From: Azospirillum sp. TSH100 | GTDB lineage: Bacteria > Pseudomonadota > Alphaproteobacteria > Azospirillales > Azospirillaceae | Length of the DNA: 64,000 bases | NCBI RefSeq assembly: GCF_004923295.1 | Contig: NZ_CP039634.1 | Coordinates: forward strand, 1,516,001 to 1,580,000 | Direction: 5' to 3' | Part shown: positions 36,534 to 44,907 of the stretch, one piece after another | Layout of the letters: each line of letters starts with the position of its first letter | How positions within the stretch are numbered: position 1 is the first letter of the stretch | Notes under the pieces: model-generated | Databases searched by the model: none | The model's input: the letters and a program-made list of their open reading frames with translations, nothing else | What the model was told of the DNA's origin: nothing | Translations under genes and position numbers: made by a program

Positions 36534-37295
36534 ATGACCTATTGCCTTGGCATCAAGACCCGCGACGGCCTGATCGGTCTGTCGGACGGCCGGATCACCA
36601 GCGGATCGCAGCTCTCGTCGGCCCGCAAGGTCACGATGATGGGCAGCGGCGGCGACCGCTTCTTCATCATGAACTCCGGCCTGCGCAGCGTGCGTGACAA
36701 GACGCTGGCCTATCTGCGCCGCGACATGCAGAAGCGGCGGGGCGAATCCTATTCGACCATGCTGGATGCCGTTTCGGCCTTCACCGCCTGCCTGCGGCAG
36801 GTCGCCACGGAGGACAAGGAATCGCTGGAGGCGTCGAAGCTGCACTTCAACCTCCATGCCATCATCGGCGGCCAGTTGGCCGAAGACCGCGAACCCTACA
36901 TGTTCCTGGTCTATCCGGAGGGCAACTGGATCGAGGTGGACGAGCGCACGCCCTACCTGTCGATCGGCGCCACCGCCTATGGCAAGCCGATCCTGGACCG
37001 GGCGCTGACATACGGCACGGACATGCAGACGGCGCTGAAGCTGGCCTACCTGTCCTTCGACAGCACCCGCTTCTCCAGCAACGACGTCGGCTTCCCCATC
37101 GACATGGTGTCCTACCACGCCGAATCGCGCAGCTGGCGCCAGTCGAACTACGACTATGACGACCTCAGCGAACAGCGCCAGTGGTGGAACCGCAACCTGA
37201 CCGAGCTGGCCCGCCGCATGCCGGACGGTCCCTGGGTCGAGACGCTGGTTCCGGAAGACATGCGTCCGCAGCGGATCGCCGAAGAGACCGTCTGA
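36534..37295 (+). CDS. Anbu (bacterial proteasome-related) peptidase-family protein
   Basis: The 253-residue protein is an Ntn-hydrolase of the Anbu type. It starts MTYCLGIKTRDGLIGLSDGR, so removal of Met1 exposes Thr2 as the candidate N-terminal nucleophile; the conserved Asp and the lysine of ARKVTMM fit proteasome-beta-like folds. YLSIGATAYGKPILDRALTY and SFDSTRFSSNDVGFPIDMV are typical of Anbu. Anbu rings are structurally proteasome-like, but peptidase activity is weak or unproved. The usual transglutaminase and ATP-grasp neighbours are absent here. Confidence 0.85.
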   Translation: MTYCLGIKTRDGLIGLSDGRITSGSQLSSARKVTMMGSGGDRFFIMNSGLRSVRDKTLAYLRRDMQKRRGESYSTMLDAVSAFTACLRQVATEDKESLEASKLHFNLHAIIGGQLAEDREPYMFLVYPEGNWIEVDERTPYLSIGATAYGKPILDRALTYGTDMQTALKLAYLSFDSTRFSSNDVGFPIDMVSYHAESRSWRQSNYDYDDLSEQRQWWNRNLTELARRMPDGPWVETLVPEDMRPQRIAEETV

Positions 37296-37302
37296 CCTGG
37301 TC

Positions 37303-38112
37303 TCAATTCCCCGGAAGGGCGCTCAGCAGCAGCGCCCCGAAGGGGGCGGCCGGGCCGACCAGACCGTAGTGGCCGGAGCCGTCACGCCCGATCTGGACCT
37401 CGAAGAACACGCCGCCGTCCGCCAACTGGCCGGAGGAGGGCAGGGTCCGCGGCGCCTCGTCCGGGGGCGGCAGGCCGGGAAAGGCGACGCCGGTCGGATC
37501 GATGCTGCGCAGAAGCTCCGGGAAGCGGGCGTCGGTGAAGCGGCTGGACGGGTAGGGGTAGGCGGTGAAGAACCACTGCCCGGCCCGGCAGCCGTTGATC
37601 AGCCAATAGAAGCCGTTTGACGGCAGCCGCAGCCCCTGGGGCGGCGGATCGAACACCCCGTCCTCGCGCAGGCGGCCGATGAAGCTGTCGAACTGCGTTG
37701 CGCTCAGTTGCAGGGTCGCCGTATTGCCCCGCGCGGACGAGAAGGGATCGGCCAGCGTCAGCCGGGCGAGGTCGGTCGCCTCGATCACATGCGCCTCGAC
37801 CGCCGCACCGCCGCGATCGGGATCGCCGACGATGTCGTAGGTACGCACGTGCCGATTGTAGTCGGCATTGAAAATCAGGCGGTAGCGGTCGGCACCATCC
37901 TTGCCGCAGCGCGACCGCAGGTCGTCGCCGTTGAGATAGCTGAACCAGGTCAGCTTGCGTGCCAGCGGGTTGTCGGTCGGCCCGACCGAACTGCAGCCGG
38001 CGAGCGCCATCAGCGAGACGGCCATGGCCGCCGCCGCACCATGTCGGAAAGCCCGGCGGAAAAGGGTGGCCGGAACAGGTCCCCGAACGCTTCTTTGATG
38101 ACCACGGCTCAT
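37303..38112 (-). CDS. Hypothetical lipoprotein
   Basis: The 269-residue product has an N-terminal basic and hydrophobic stretch ending in LMALAGCSS, a lipobox with Cys near residue 39. The mature part is globular and mixed alpha/beta (for example DRYRLIFNADYNRHVRTYDI and SNGFYWLINGCRAGQWFFTA). I recognise no family. The start at 38110-38112 (MSRGHQRS) is uncertain because the frame is open much farther upstream. Its stop is 7 bp from that of Anbu, convergent. Confidence 0.7.
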   Translation of the reverse strand: MSRGHQRSVRGPVPATLFRRAFRHGAAAAMAVSLMALAGCSSVGPTDNPLARKLTWFSYLNGDDLRSRCGKDGADRYRLIFNADYNRHVRTYDIVGDPDRGGAAVEAHVIEATDLARLTLADPFSSARGNTATLQLSATQFDSFIGRLREDGVFDPPPQGLRLPSNGFYWLINGCRAGQWFFTAYPYPSSRFTDARFPELLRSIDPTGVAFPGLPPPDEAPRTLPSSGQLADGGVFFEVQIGRDGSGHYGLVGPAAPFGALLLSALPGN

Positions 38113-38434
38113 TGTCGCTTGCCTCGCGTCAGCGGCCCCTGGTAGGTGGAGAACGAAGGACGTGGCGGCAAGAGCCGGCATGCAGGCTTCGGTGGGCTTC
38201 GGCCTGTCGAAGGGCGCCGGTAACCCGTTTGCCCCCTGCCGCGATCCGTCCACCGTGCCCCTGTCTGCCGTGCCGTTCCCGCCGTTCCTTCCCTCTTCAT
38301 GCAGGACCCGCGATTTTGGCCACAGAAACTGCGAAAAGCCAAAGCAGTAAATTAACGAATTCATGCTAGACACTGATTTCGCACGAATTTACCATTGAAC
38401 CAAGCACCAGGATCTAGCGGTTGGCGGGGCCATC
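38113..38434. other. Divergent intergenic region, lipoprotein / carboxypeptidase
   Basis: This 322-bp gap becomes AT-richer from about 38330 (AAATTAACGAATTC and nearby), where the carboxypeptidase promoter is expected. No operator is obvious to me. Confidence 0.4.
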
Positions 38435-39793
38435 ATGAGTGTAACGCGCAACACCGTTCGTAACGGATTGTTTCCGTTCGCCTTTCGCGCGGCGGATACG
38501 GCCGGCGGGCGGAGTTCGGCGGGTGTGGGTCGCAATTTCCTCGCGGCCGCCGCGCTGCTGGGCATGGTGGCCGTCGGATCCGGCCTGTCGGCGGCCGAAG
38601 CGCTGGCGGCCAAGGCGGCGGCGATCGTCGTAGATGCCCGCACCGGGCAGGTGCTGATCGATCAGGATGCCGACGCGATCACCCATCCGGCGTCGCTGAC
38701 CAAGATGATGACGCTCTACCTGACCTTCGACGCGCTGGATGACGGTCGCCTGACCCTCGACCAGCAGTTGCCGGTGTCCTCCTGGGCGGAGAGTATGTCG
38801 CCGACCAAGCTCGGCCTGCGCGCCGGCCAGACGCTGAAGGTGGAGACGGCGATCCTCGGCCTCGTCACCAAGTCGGCCAACGACGCCGCCGTGGTGCTGG
38901 CTGAGGCGCTGGGCGGCACCGAGTCGCGCTTCGCCGAGATGATGACGCGCAAGGCCCGCGAGCTGGGCATGCGCCACACCGTCTACCGCAACGCCTCCGG
39001 CCTGCCGAACATGGAACAGGTGACGACCGCCCGCGATTACGCGGCGCTGTCCCGCGCGCTGATGCGCGACCATGCCAAGTATTATCCCTATTTCAGCCGC
39101 CGCAACTTCGTGTATGGCGGCCGCACGCTGGCCAATCACAACCACCTGATGTCCCGTTACGAGGGCATGGACGGCATCAAGACCGGCTACACCGTCGCGT
39201 CCGGCTTCAACCTCGCCGCCTCGGCTGTGCGGGATGGGCGGCGGCTGGTCGGCGTGGTGCTGGGTGGCAAGTCGGCGGTGTCGCGTGACAACAAGATGGC
39301 GGCACTGCTCGACCAGGCATTCGGCCGGCCCAACCGTGGCCGCGACGATGCGCCGGTGATGGCGAGCCTCGACACCAGCCGCTCCGACGCCGTTGATGGC
39401 GAAGGTGACGACGATGATGAGGACGAGACGGAGGTGAAGGCCAAGCCGGTCCGTGCCTCGTTGCAGACTGCTGCGGTTCCGGCGGCGATCCCTGCGGCAC
39501 CGGCGCGGGAGGAAAAGTCGGCTCGCGGCGGCAACTCCTCGCATTGGGGCGTGCAGGTCGGCGCCTTCTCCAGCAAGGCGGCCGGCAACAAGGCGGTCTC
39601 GCAGGCGGTCAAGCAGGCGCCCTTCCTGCTGCGCGGCGCCAAGGCCAGCGTGGTGGAAGCCAAGACCGGCAAGGAAACCGTCTATCGTGCCCGTCTGACC
39701 GGCCTGGACGAGAAGGACGCCCGCAAGGCTTGCGCCGTGCTGACCAAGCACGGCCATCACTGCGTCGCCGTTTCCCCCGGCGAGCGCGGCTGA
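38435..39793 (+). CDS. D-alanyl-D-alanine carboxypeptidase with SPOR domain
   Basis: The 452-residue serine peptidase (S11, penicillin-binding protein 5/6 family) trims the terminal D-Ala from peptidoglycan pentapeptides. A hydrophobic signal segment spans about residues 35-58. The active-site motifs are SLTKMM (SxxK), SAN (SxN) and KTGYT (KTG). An acidic linker (GEGDDDDEDETE) precedes a C-terminal SPOR domain (HWGVQVGAFSSKAAGNKAVS and onward) of about 75 residues that binds denuded glycan strands at division sites. The DacF/DacC-type architecture with SPOR is common in alphaproteobacteria. Confidence 0.92.
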   Translation: MSVTRNTVRNGLFPFAFRAADTAGGRSSAGVGRNFLAAAALLGMVAVGSGLSAAEALAAKAAAIVVDARTGQVLIDQDADAITHPASLTKMMTLYLTFDALDDGRLTLDQQLPVSSWAESMSPTKLGLRAGQTLKVETAILGLVTKSANDAAVVLAEALGGTESRFAEMMTRKARELGMRHTVYRNASGLPNMEQVTTARDYAALSRALMRDHAKYYPYFSRRNFVYGGRTLANHNHLMSRYEGMDGIKTGYTVASGFNLAASAVRDGRRLVGVVLGGKSAVSRDNKMAALLDQAFGRPNRGRDDAPVMASLDTSRSDAVDGEGDDDDEDETEVKAKPVRASLQTAAVPAAIPAAPAREEKSARGGNSSHWGVQVGAFSSKAAGNKAVSQAVKQAPFLLRGAKASVVEAKTGKETVYRARLTGLDEKDARKACAVLTKHGHHCVAVSPGERG

Positions 39794-39824
39794 CCGGCAG
39801 GCGGCTGACCACCGGCGGGGAAAG

Positions 39825-40601
39825 TCATTCCCGTTTGGCGGCGTAGCGATCCAGAAACACCAGCGCCGCCGTCAGCAAACCGCCGACTTCGTCGGTCCGG
39901 CGGGTGGTGTCTTCGGTTGGCTGCTCCAGTTCCGTCTCCAGCGCACGGGCGGCCCGGCGCAGGGCGATGCAGCCATATTGGCCCGATACCCCGGCGATCT
40001 TGTGAGCCATCGCTCCGGCGGTCGCCCGGTCCCCAGTCTTCAGCGCTTCATCCAGCGCCTCTCCATGCTGGCGCAGCACTGCCGCCGTCTTGCCGATCAG
40101 CTCGGCGACGCGGGCGGCTGGCAGCATTTCCTGCATCGTCCTGATGGCGCCTTCATCGAACGCGGGTTCTGCCGCCGGGGACACGGCCTGCGCCCCACCG
40201 TTCCGATCACCTTTCCCACTGCCGCCGAGCGCTGTCGACAGCGCCTCCAGCCGCAGCGGCTTGATCAGCGTGCCGTTGGCGCCACAGGCCGCACAGCGGT
40301 CCTGGCCGTCGGCGGTGGCGCTTGCGGTCAGCATCAGGATGCAGGGAGCTGCGCCGTTGGGCTGGCGCCGTATGGCGCGCACCGCTTCGTCGCCCGGCAG
40401 GCCGGGCAGGCCAAGATCCATCAGGATCAGGTCGAAGGCACCGTCCGCAGCGGCGGCGACGGCCGCGTCCCCATCCTCCACCGCCACCACCCGGTGGCCG
40501 GCACGTTCCAGCAGCACGCGGGCGGCGAGGCGGGTGACCGTCTCATCCTCCGCCAGCAGGATGTGCAAGGGGGGCGTCGTGCGTGTCTGGTCCGCCGGCA
40601 T
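39825..40601 (-). CDS. Receiver-Hpt phosphotransfer protein
   Basis: The 258-residue cytosolic protein joins a receiver domain (LLAEDETVTR, acceptor Asp62 in LILMDLGLPGLPGD, and KPLRLE) to an Hpt domain with His200 in AMAHKIAGVSGQYG. There is no output domain, so it probably shuttles phosphate between kinases and a regulator. It has the shape of the C-terminal end of a hybrid kinase and may serve the receiver-less kinases encoded nearby. It converges with the carboxypeptidase gene. Confidence 0.88.
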   Translation of the reverse strand: MPADQTRTTPPLHILLAEDETVTRLAARVLLERAGHRVVAVEDGDAAVAAAADGAFDLILMDLGLPGLPGDEAVRAIRRQPNGAAPCILMLTASATADGQDRCAACGANGTLIKPLRLEALSTALGGSGKGDRNGGAQAVSPAAEPAFDEGAIRTMQEMLPAARVAELIGKTAAVLRQHGEALDEALKTGDRATAGAMAHKIAGVSGQYGCIALRRAARALETELEQPTEDTTRRTDEVGGLLTAALVFLDRYAAKRE

Positions 40602-40686
40602 ACCGGTCCGCTCTTCCCGGTTGATCCAAGGATCTTACTTTAGCCGCTTCAGCGCCGAGGCGCATCCCCGCGGACGGGAGATCGGG

Positions 40687-41178
40687 TCACACGGTTGGCG
40701 AGGATTGGGTGAACATCGGATCCTCGATCCGGTGCAGGCGGCCGGCGCCGGTCATCGCGGCGCGCAGCAGCAGGGTCTTGCGGCGGGCAGCGGCCAGCTT
40801 GGCGACCGGCGCCTCGCGCAGGATTTCCGCGCCATAGGCATCGGCGACCATCAGGCCGCACCCCTCCGGGATCAGTTCGGTTGGAAAATTGTCGTCAACG
40901 GCGAAATAGAAGGCGTCGCACCATTCGCGATATTCCTGCCATTTCTGGTCGGATCGGAAATCGGGGACGCCGCTCTTCACCTCGACGATCAGGATGTTGC
41001 CGGCTTCGTCGATGGCGAGCACATCGGCCCGTCGGCCACTCGCCAGCCGGAATTCGGTCAGGGTCGCATAGCCGCGGGTCGCCAGCGCCCGCCGGACGCC
41101 GCGGAAGATCGGTGGCGCCCCTCCGGCCAGCAGGGCTGGCTCGGCGTCGGAAACCGGAACGGCAATGTCGTCGCTCAT
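40687..41178 (-). CDS. mmcB: MmcB-family DNA repair protein
   Basis: The 163-residue protein has a restriction-endonuclease-like fold signature: GRRADVLAIDEAGNILIVEV followed by KSGVPDFRSDQKWQEY, with Asp, Glu-x-Lys spacing of the PD-(D/E)xK type. This fits MmcB, first named in Caulobacter for mitomycin-damage repair. The ATG at 41176-41178 was chosen over a longer frame. Cytosolic. No SOS box is evident by eye upstream. Confidence 0.8.
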   Translation of the reverse strand: MSDDIAVPVSDAEPALLAGGAPPIFRGVRRALATRGYATLTEFRLASGRRADVLAIDEAGNILIVEVKSGVPDFRSDQKWQEYREWCDAFYFAVDDNFPTELIPEGCGLMVADAYGAEILREAPVAKLAAARRKTLLLRAAMTGAGRLHRIEDPMFTQSSPTV

Positions 41179-41293
41179 GGTGCGGTGCCACCATTGAAAC
41201 GGGAACGTGTGGAGAACGTGCGCCCCACAATGACCCGTCGCCGTGTTTTCGCCAAGGGGCAAAAGATGGATGGCGGCGATCGGGATTTCAGGG

Positions 41294-42901
41294 TCAGGCC
41301 GGAAGAATGACCGGAGGCAGAGGGGATGGCCGGCAACGGTCGCGCGGCAGGCTGCGGTCGGCGGGGAAGACCAGCACGACTGCGGTGCCGACACCGGGCT
41401 GGCTGGTCAGTTCCAGCCGCCCGCCATGCAGCTCCACCAGCCGTTTGACGATCGGCAGCCCCAGCCCGGTCCCGCGGGAGTTGCGGGCGATGGTGGAATC
41501 CGGCGGATCGAACGGATGGAGGATGCGCGGAAGCTCGGCGGTCGGGATGCCGACGCCGGTGTCGGCCACCATCAGCCCGATCCCGCCGTCGGGCATCAGA
41601 TGGGCAGTCAGCACCACTTCGCCGCCGGGGCGGGTGTGGGTGACGGCGTTCGACAGCAGGTTGGTCAGCATCTGGGTCAGCGCCTGGGCGTCGCCCTGCA
41701 ACAGCGGCAGATCGTCCGGCACCTCGCGGCGCAAGCGGACGTCGCCTTCCGTTGCCGCTTCCTGAAGGGCGGAGACGACGCGCAGCGACAGCGTGCCCAG
41801 ATCCACCCCTTCCTCGGCAATCGGCATGCCGCCGCTGTCCAGGCGGGACAATTCCAGGATGTCGTCGATCAGTGCCAGCAGATGGGTGCCGGCATCGCGG
41901 ATGTCGCCGGCATAGCTGCGATAGCGTGGGTTGCCGAGCGGCCCGAAGGGCTCCGACAGCAGCATCTCCGAAAAGCCCAGGACGGCGTTCAGCGGCGTGC
42001 GCAGCTCGTGGCTCATCTGGGCAAGGAAGGCGCTTTTGGCCCGGCTGGCGCTTTCCGCCTCGGCGCGGGCGGAAAGGGCCTCCGCCTCGCGGACGCGCAG
42101 CCGTTCCTCGTTCAGCTTCAGCGTGGTGACGTCGGTGTAATGGACCAGCACGCCGCCCGGCACCGCATGGTCGCGGCTGAGCAGCCAGCGCCCGTCGGAC
42201 AGCGGCACCACCATCGGCGGTTCAAGGCGCCGATGCCGCTCCAGCCGCGCCGCCATCCAGGCCCCGCGCTCCTCGTCCGTGGTCAGGCGCGGGTCGGCCA
42301 GGGCGAAGCAGCGGACCAGTTCCTCGAACGGTACGCCGGGAACCAACCGATCGGCCAGACCGGGCAGATCCCGTTTCAGCCGGCCATTGGCATGGACCAG
42401 CCGGTCCGCATGATCGAACAGGGCGAAGCTCTCCCCGCTGTGCTCCAGCGCCGCCGTTAGGCTTTCGGCCAGCGTCTCGGCCAGCGTCGGTGTCTCGGGA
42501 CCGAGATCAGTCAGCACGGCGCACAGCCCGCCCGGGGCCGGGCCGGCCGCCACCCGCCAGCGCACCGGGGTCGTGCCGCGCCGGGCCGCGACGGTGCACT
42601 GCACCGGGCCGTTCAGCGCGTCGGCCAGAGCGTTGAACAGTCCGGGACAGGCTGTGTCTGTGCCGCCGCCACGCAGCCGCCGCCCGGCCAGTGGGGCGAT
42701 GCCCAGCAGCCGCTCCGCCGCCGGATTGGCGCACAGCCATTCGAGGTCGGTCAGAGCCCCGCTGCAATCATTGTGCGGCCTGAACAATGCAACCGCGTCC
42801 GGCAGTTGCAACATGGCGGACAGCAGCGGATCGGCAGGTAGGGATTCCCTGGCGATTGTTCCGTCGCGCGAGTCGGCGCAAGTCTGCGTGTCGCATTCCA
42901 T
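41294..42901 (-). CDS. Cytosolic sensor histidine kinase (PAS-PAS-HisKA-HATPase)
   Basis: The 535-residue protein starts at ATG 42899-42901; a TTG at 42931 is an alternative. Two PAS-like domains (residues 25-130 and 145-270; the second contains GESFALFDHADRLVHANGRL) lead to a HisKA domain with His298 in AQMSHELRTPLNAVLG and an ATPase with NLLSNAVTH, VADTGVGIP and GTGLGLPIVKRLVE. No transmembrane segment or receiver is present. It belongs to the DivJ/PleC-like HisKA group by phosphosite, unlike the neighbours with SHDLRQP. Confidence 0.87.
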   Translation of the reverse strand: MECDTQTCADSRDGTIARESLPADPLLSAMLQLPDAVALFRPHNDCSGALTDLEWLCANPAAERLLGIAPLAGRRLRGGGTDTACPGLFNALADALNGPVQCTVAARRGTTPVRWRVAAGPAPGGLCAVLTDLGPETPTLAETLAESLTAALEHSGESFALFDHADRLVHANGRLKRDLPGLADRLVPGVPFEELVRCFALADPRLTTDEERGAWMAARLERHRRLEPPMVVPLSDGRWLLSRDHAVPGGVLVHYTDVTTLKLNEERLRVREAEALSARAEAESASRAKSAFLAQMSHELRTPLNAVLGFSEMLLSEPFGPLGNPRYRSYAGDIRDAGTHLLALIDDILELSRLDSGGMPIAEEGVDLGTLSLRVVSALQEAATEGDVRLRREVPDDLPLLQGDAQALTQMLTNLLSNAVTHTRPGGEVVLTAHLMPDGGIGLMVADTGVGIPTAELPRILHPFDPPDSTIARNSRGTGLGLPIVKRLVELHGGRLELTSQPGVGTAVVLVFPADRSLPRDRCRPSPLPPVILPA

Positions 42902-43155
42902 CGCGCCATCATTGCGACCTATTCCTAACAAAGGCTGAAGGCCAAGCCTGTAATGTCACCGAATATTTGTCGAAATGTAACGTAACTCGAGGTGAGCCCT
43001 TCATCTGCTTTGAATTTACCAAAAAAGCAACGAAAGGTTTGATTGAGATGGTCGTTATGATCTTCGCCTTCGATCTGCCCAATGGCGGGCTTTGCAACGG
43101 ATCGTGCCTTCCATAGTCTTGATGGCCGTCGGACCATGAGATTTGGGATGAAGGT

Positions 43156-44607
43156 GTGACCGTGAGCGGCAGCCACGATGACGTCGGCGGCGGGGGGCCG
43201 GCCCTTCTGGTGTTCGGAGGCGACGGACGGCTTGCTGACTGGACGCCGGCGGCGGCGGTCCTGCCGTTTCTGGCCGGACGCCTGACCACCGGCCTGTCCG
43301 CCGGCGCATTGGAAGCCGCCCTGCTCTCCGTCGCGGGATCGGACGCGCTGTGCGGTCGGGAGGTGCTGCGGCTTGCCGGCGGTGGCGTGATGTGGCGGTT
43401 CGGCGATCCGTCCTCTTCAACTCCTTCAGGGGTCAGCCCCCCCGAAGCGCGGTCGATGCCAGATCCGGCCGGTCGGCTTTTCGCGGCGGCGAGCCACGAC
43501 CTGCGTCAGCCTCTCGCCGCGCTCTCCCTGCTCATCGGCACGCTGGACGGTCGGCTCGGCGCCAAGGCGGGGGAGGGACGCGATCTGCTGCATTCAATGG
43601 CCCAGGCGGTCGAATCGATGCGCAGCATGGTCGATGGTCATTTCGACCTCGTCCGCCTGGAAAGCGGCCTGATCGAGCCGGACATCCGCCCCCATGCGGT
43701 GAACGGCGTTCTGATGCGGCTGGCGCTGGAGGTGGCGCCGCGCTTCGCCGACCGTGGGTTGCGCTTCACCGTGATGCCCTGTTCGGCGGTGGTGCGGACC
43801 GATTCCGCCCTGCTCGAACGCCTGCTGCACGGGCTGGTCGCCAACGCCTTGCGCGGTGCGGTGCGGGGACGCGTGCTGCTGGGCTGCCGGCTGTGCGGCG
43901 ACCGTCTGCGCATCGAGGTGTGGGACAGCGGGCGTGGCCTGTCGCCGCAACGGCTGGCCGCCCTGCGGACGGATTTGGCGAAGCCGGCCGGTGAGGCGGG
44001 GGCGGCGCTGGGGCTGGACCTGACCCTTGTGCGCGGCCTCGCCCGCAAGCTCGGCCTTGGTCTCGATGTCTGTGCCGCGGAGGGGCGGGGCACCGTCTTC
44101 GCCGTGCTGGTTCCCCTGTCGGTCGAACTGCTCGCGGAGGGCTCTGCTGGCGGTGGGGAGGCGCCCGGACAGGCGGACGGGGCGGCAACTCCGCAGGCGG
44201 CGTCCGACAGCGGCACCACCGACATCAGCCGCACCCGGATCCTGGTGATCGAAGACGACCCGATGGTGCTGGCGGCGCTGGAGGCGTTGCTCGGCCAATG
44301 GGGATGCAGCGTCGTCGGCGCCGAATCCTACGACATGGCGGTCGAGCGGATCGGTCCGGTCCCGGGGCGCTTCGACCTCATCATTTCCGATCTGCGGCTG
44401 AAGGGTGCGGCCAACGGCATCGTCGCGATCCGGCAGATCGCCAAGCTGTTGGATCGTCCGGTTCCAGGGATGATCCTGACTGGCGATACCGATCCCAAGC
44501 GGCTGCGTGAGGCGCGCCTGTCCGGCTATCCTTTGCTGCACAAGCCGGTGGCCCCGCTCGCCCTGCGTGCCGCCGTCATCCGTCTGCTCGGACATGATCC
44601 TCTTTGA
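43156..44607 (+). CDS. Cytosolic hybrid histidine kinase (HisKA-HATPase-REC) with SHDLRQP site
   Basis: The 483-residue protein begins at GTG 43156 (or GTG 43162). A short N-terminal region of about 100 residues may be a degenerate PAS domain. HisKA has His114 in ASHDLRQPLAAL. The ATPase is short, with WDSGRGLSPQ and LGLDLTLVRGLARK, and departs from the usual GLGLxI motif. The receiver has VLVIEDDPMVLAAL-like sequence and Asp412 in LIISDLRLKG. It is a near-structural twin of the kinase at 8339. Confidence 0.85.
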   Translation: MTVSGSHDDVGGGGPALLVFGGDGRLADWTPAAAVLPFLAGRLTTGLSAGALEAALLSVAGSDALCGREVLRLAGGGVMWRFGDPSSSTPSGVSPPEARSMPDPAGRLFAAASHDLRQPLAALSLLIGTLDGRLGAKAGEGRDLLHSMAQAVESMRSMVDGHFDLVRLESGLIEPDIRPHAVNGVLMRLALEVAPRFADRGLRFTVMPCSAVVRTDSALLERLLHGLVANALRGAVRGRVLLGCRLCGDRLRIEVWDSGRGLSPQRLAALRTDLAKPAGEAGAALGLDLTLVRGLARKLGLGLDVCAAEGRGTVFAVLVPLSVELLAEGSAGGGEAPGQADGAATPQAASDSGTTDISRTRILVIEDDPMVLAALEALLGQWGCSVVGAESYDMAVERIGPVPGRFDLIISDLRLKGAANGIVAIRQIAKLLDRPVPGMILTGDTDPKRLREARLSGYPLLHKPVAPLALRAAVIRLLGHDPL

Positions 44608-44907
44608 CAACAATGGCCGTAAGTTGGCGAATGAAGCCCGGAGCAGTGCACAAAAAATGGAGTGTCGAAACTGTCGGGATTTTATGCATTGCAATGACAT
44701 TCCTGAAACAGTGACTGATGAATCCGGCAAAGTGCGACAGGATTTTTCCCATTCTCATCGCTGGATTAGTCCGTCATCTCTCCAATGGTTAGATGTATCT
44801 CCTCCTTTCGTTTGAATTTGAAGTTTCACATACCCATTTATGTCTTCTCTCCGGTATGATCGTTTCCGACGCGTCGCTGTCAGGACGGGCGGGTGGAGGT
44901 CGTGCGG
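44608..44907. other. Intergenic region before the CHASE kinase
   Basis: The 300-bp gap is markedly AT-richer than the surroundings. It contains GCAGTGCACAA at 44644-44654 and TGCATTGCAATG near 44682, but no gene or clear promoter. A GGAGGT ribosome-binding site ends it. Confidence 0.4.
44894..44899 (+). promoter_or_regulatory. Ribosome-binding site fixing the ATG at 44908
   Basis: GGAGGT stands 8 bp before the ATG at 44908. It overlaps the candidate GTG at 44893 and is only 2 bp from the GTG at 44902, so both earlier starts are unlikely. Confidence 0.7.

Noticed and set aside
42588..42603. Palindrome CGGTGCACTGCACCG as a regulatory site
   Set aside because: It lies inside the coding region of the kinase at 41294-42901 and is likely chance in GC-rich codons.
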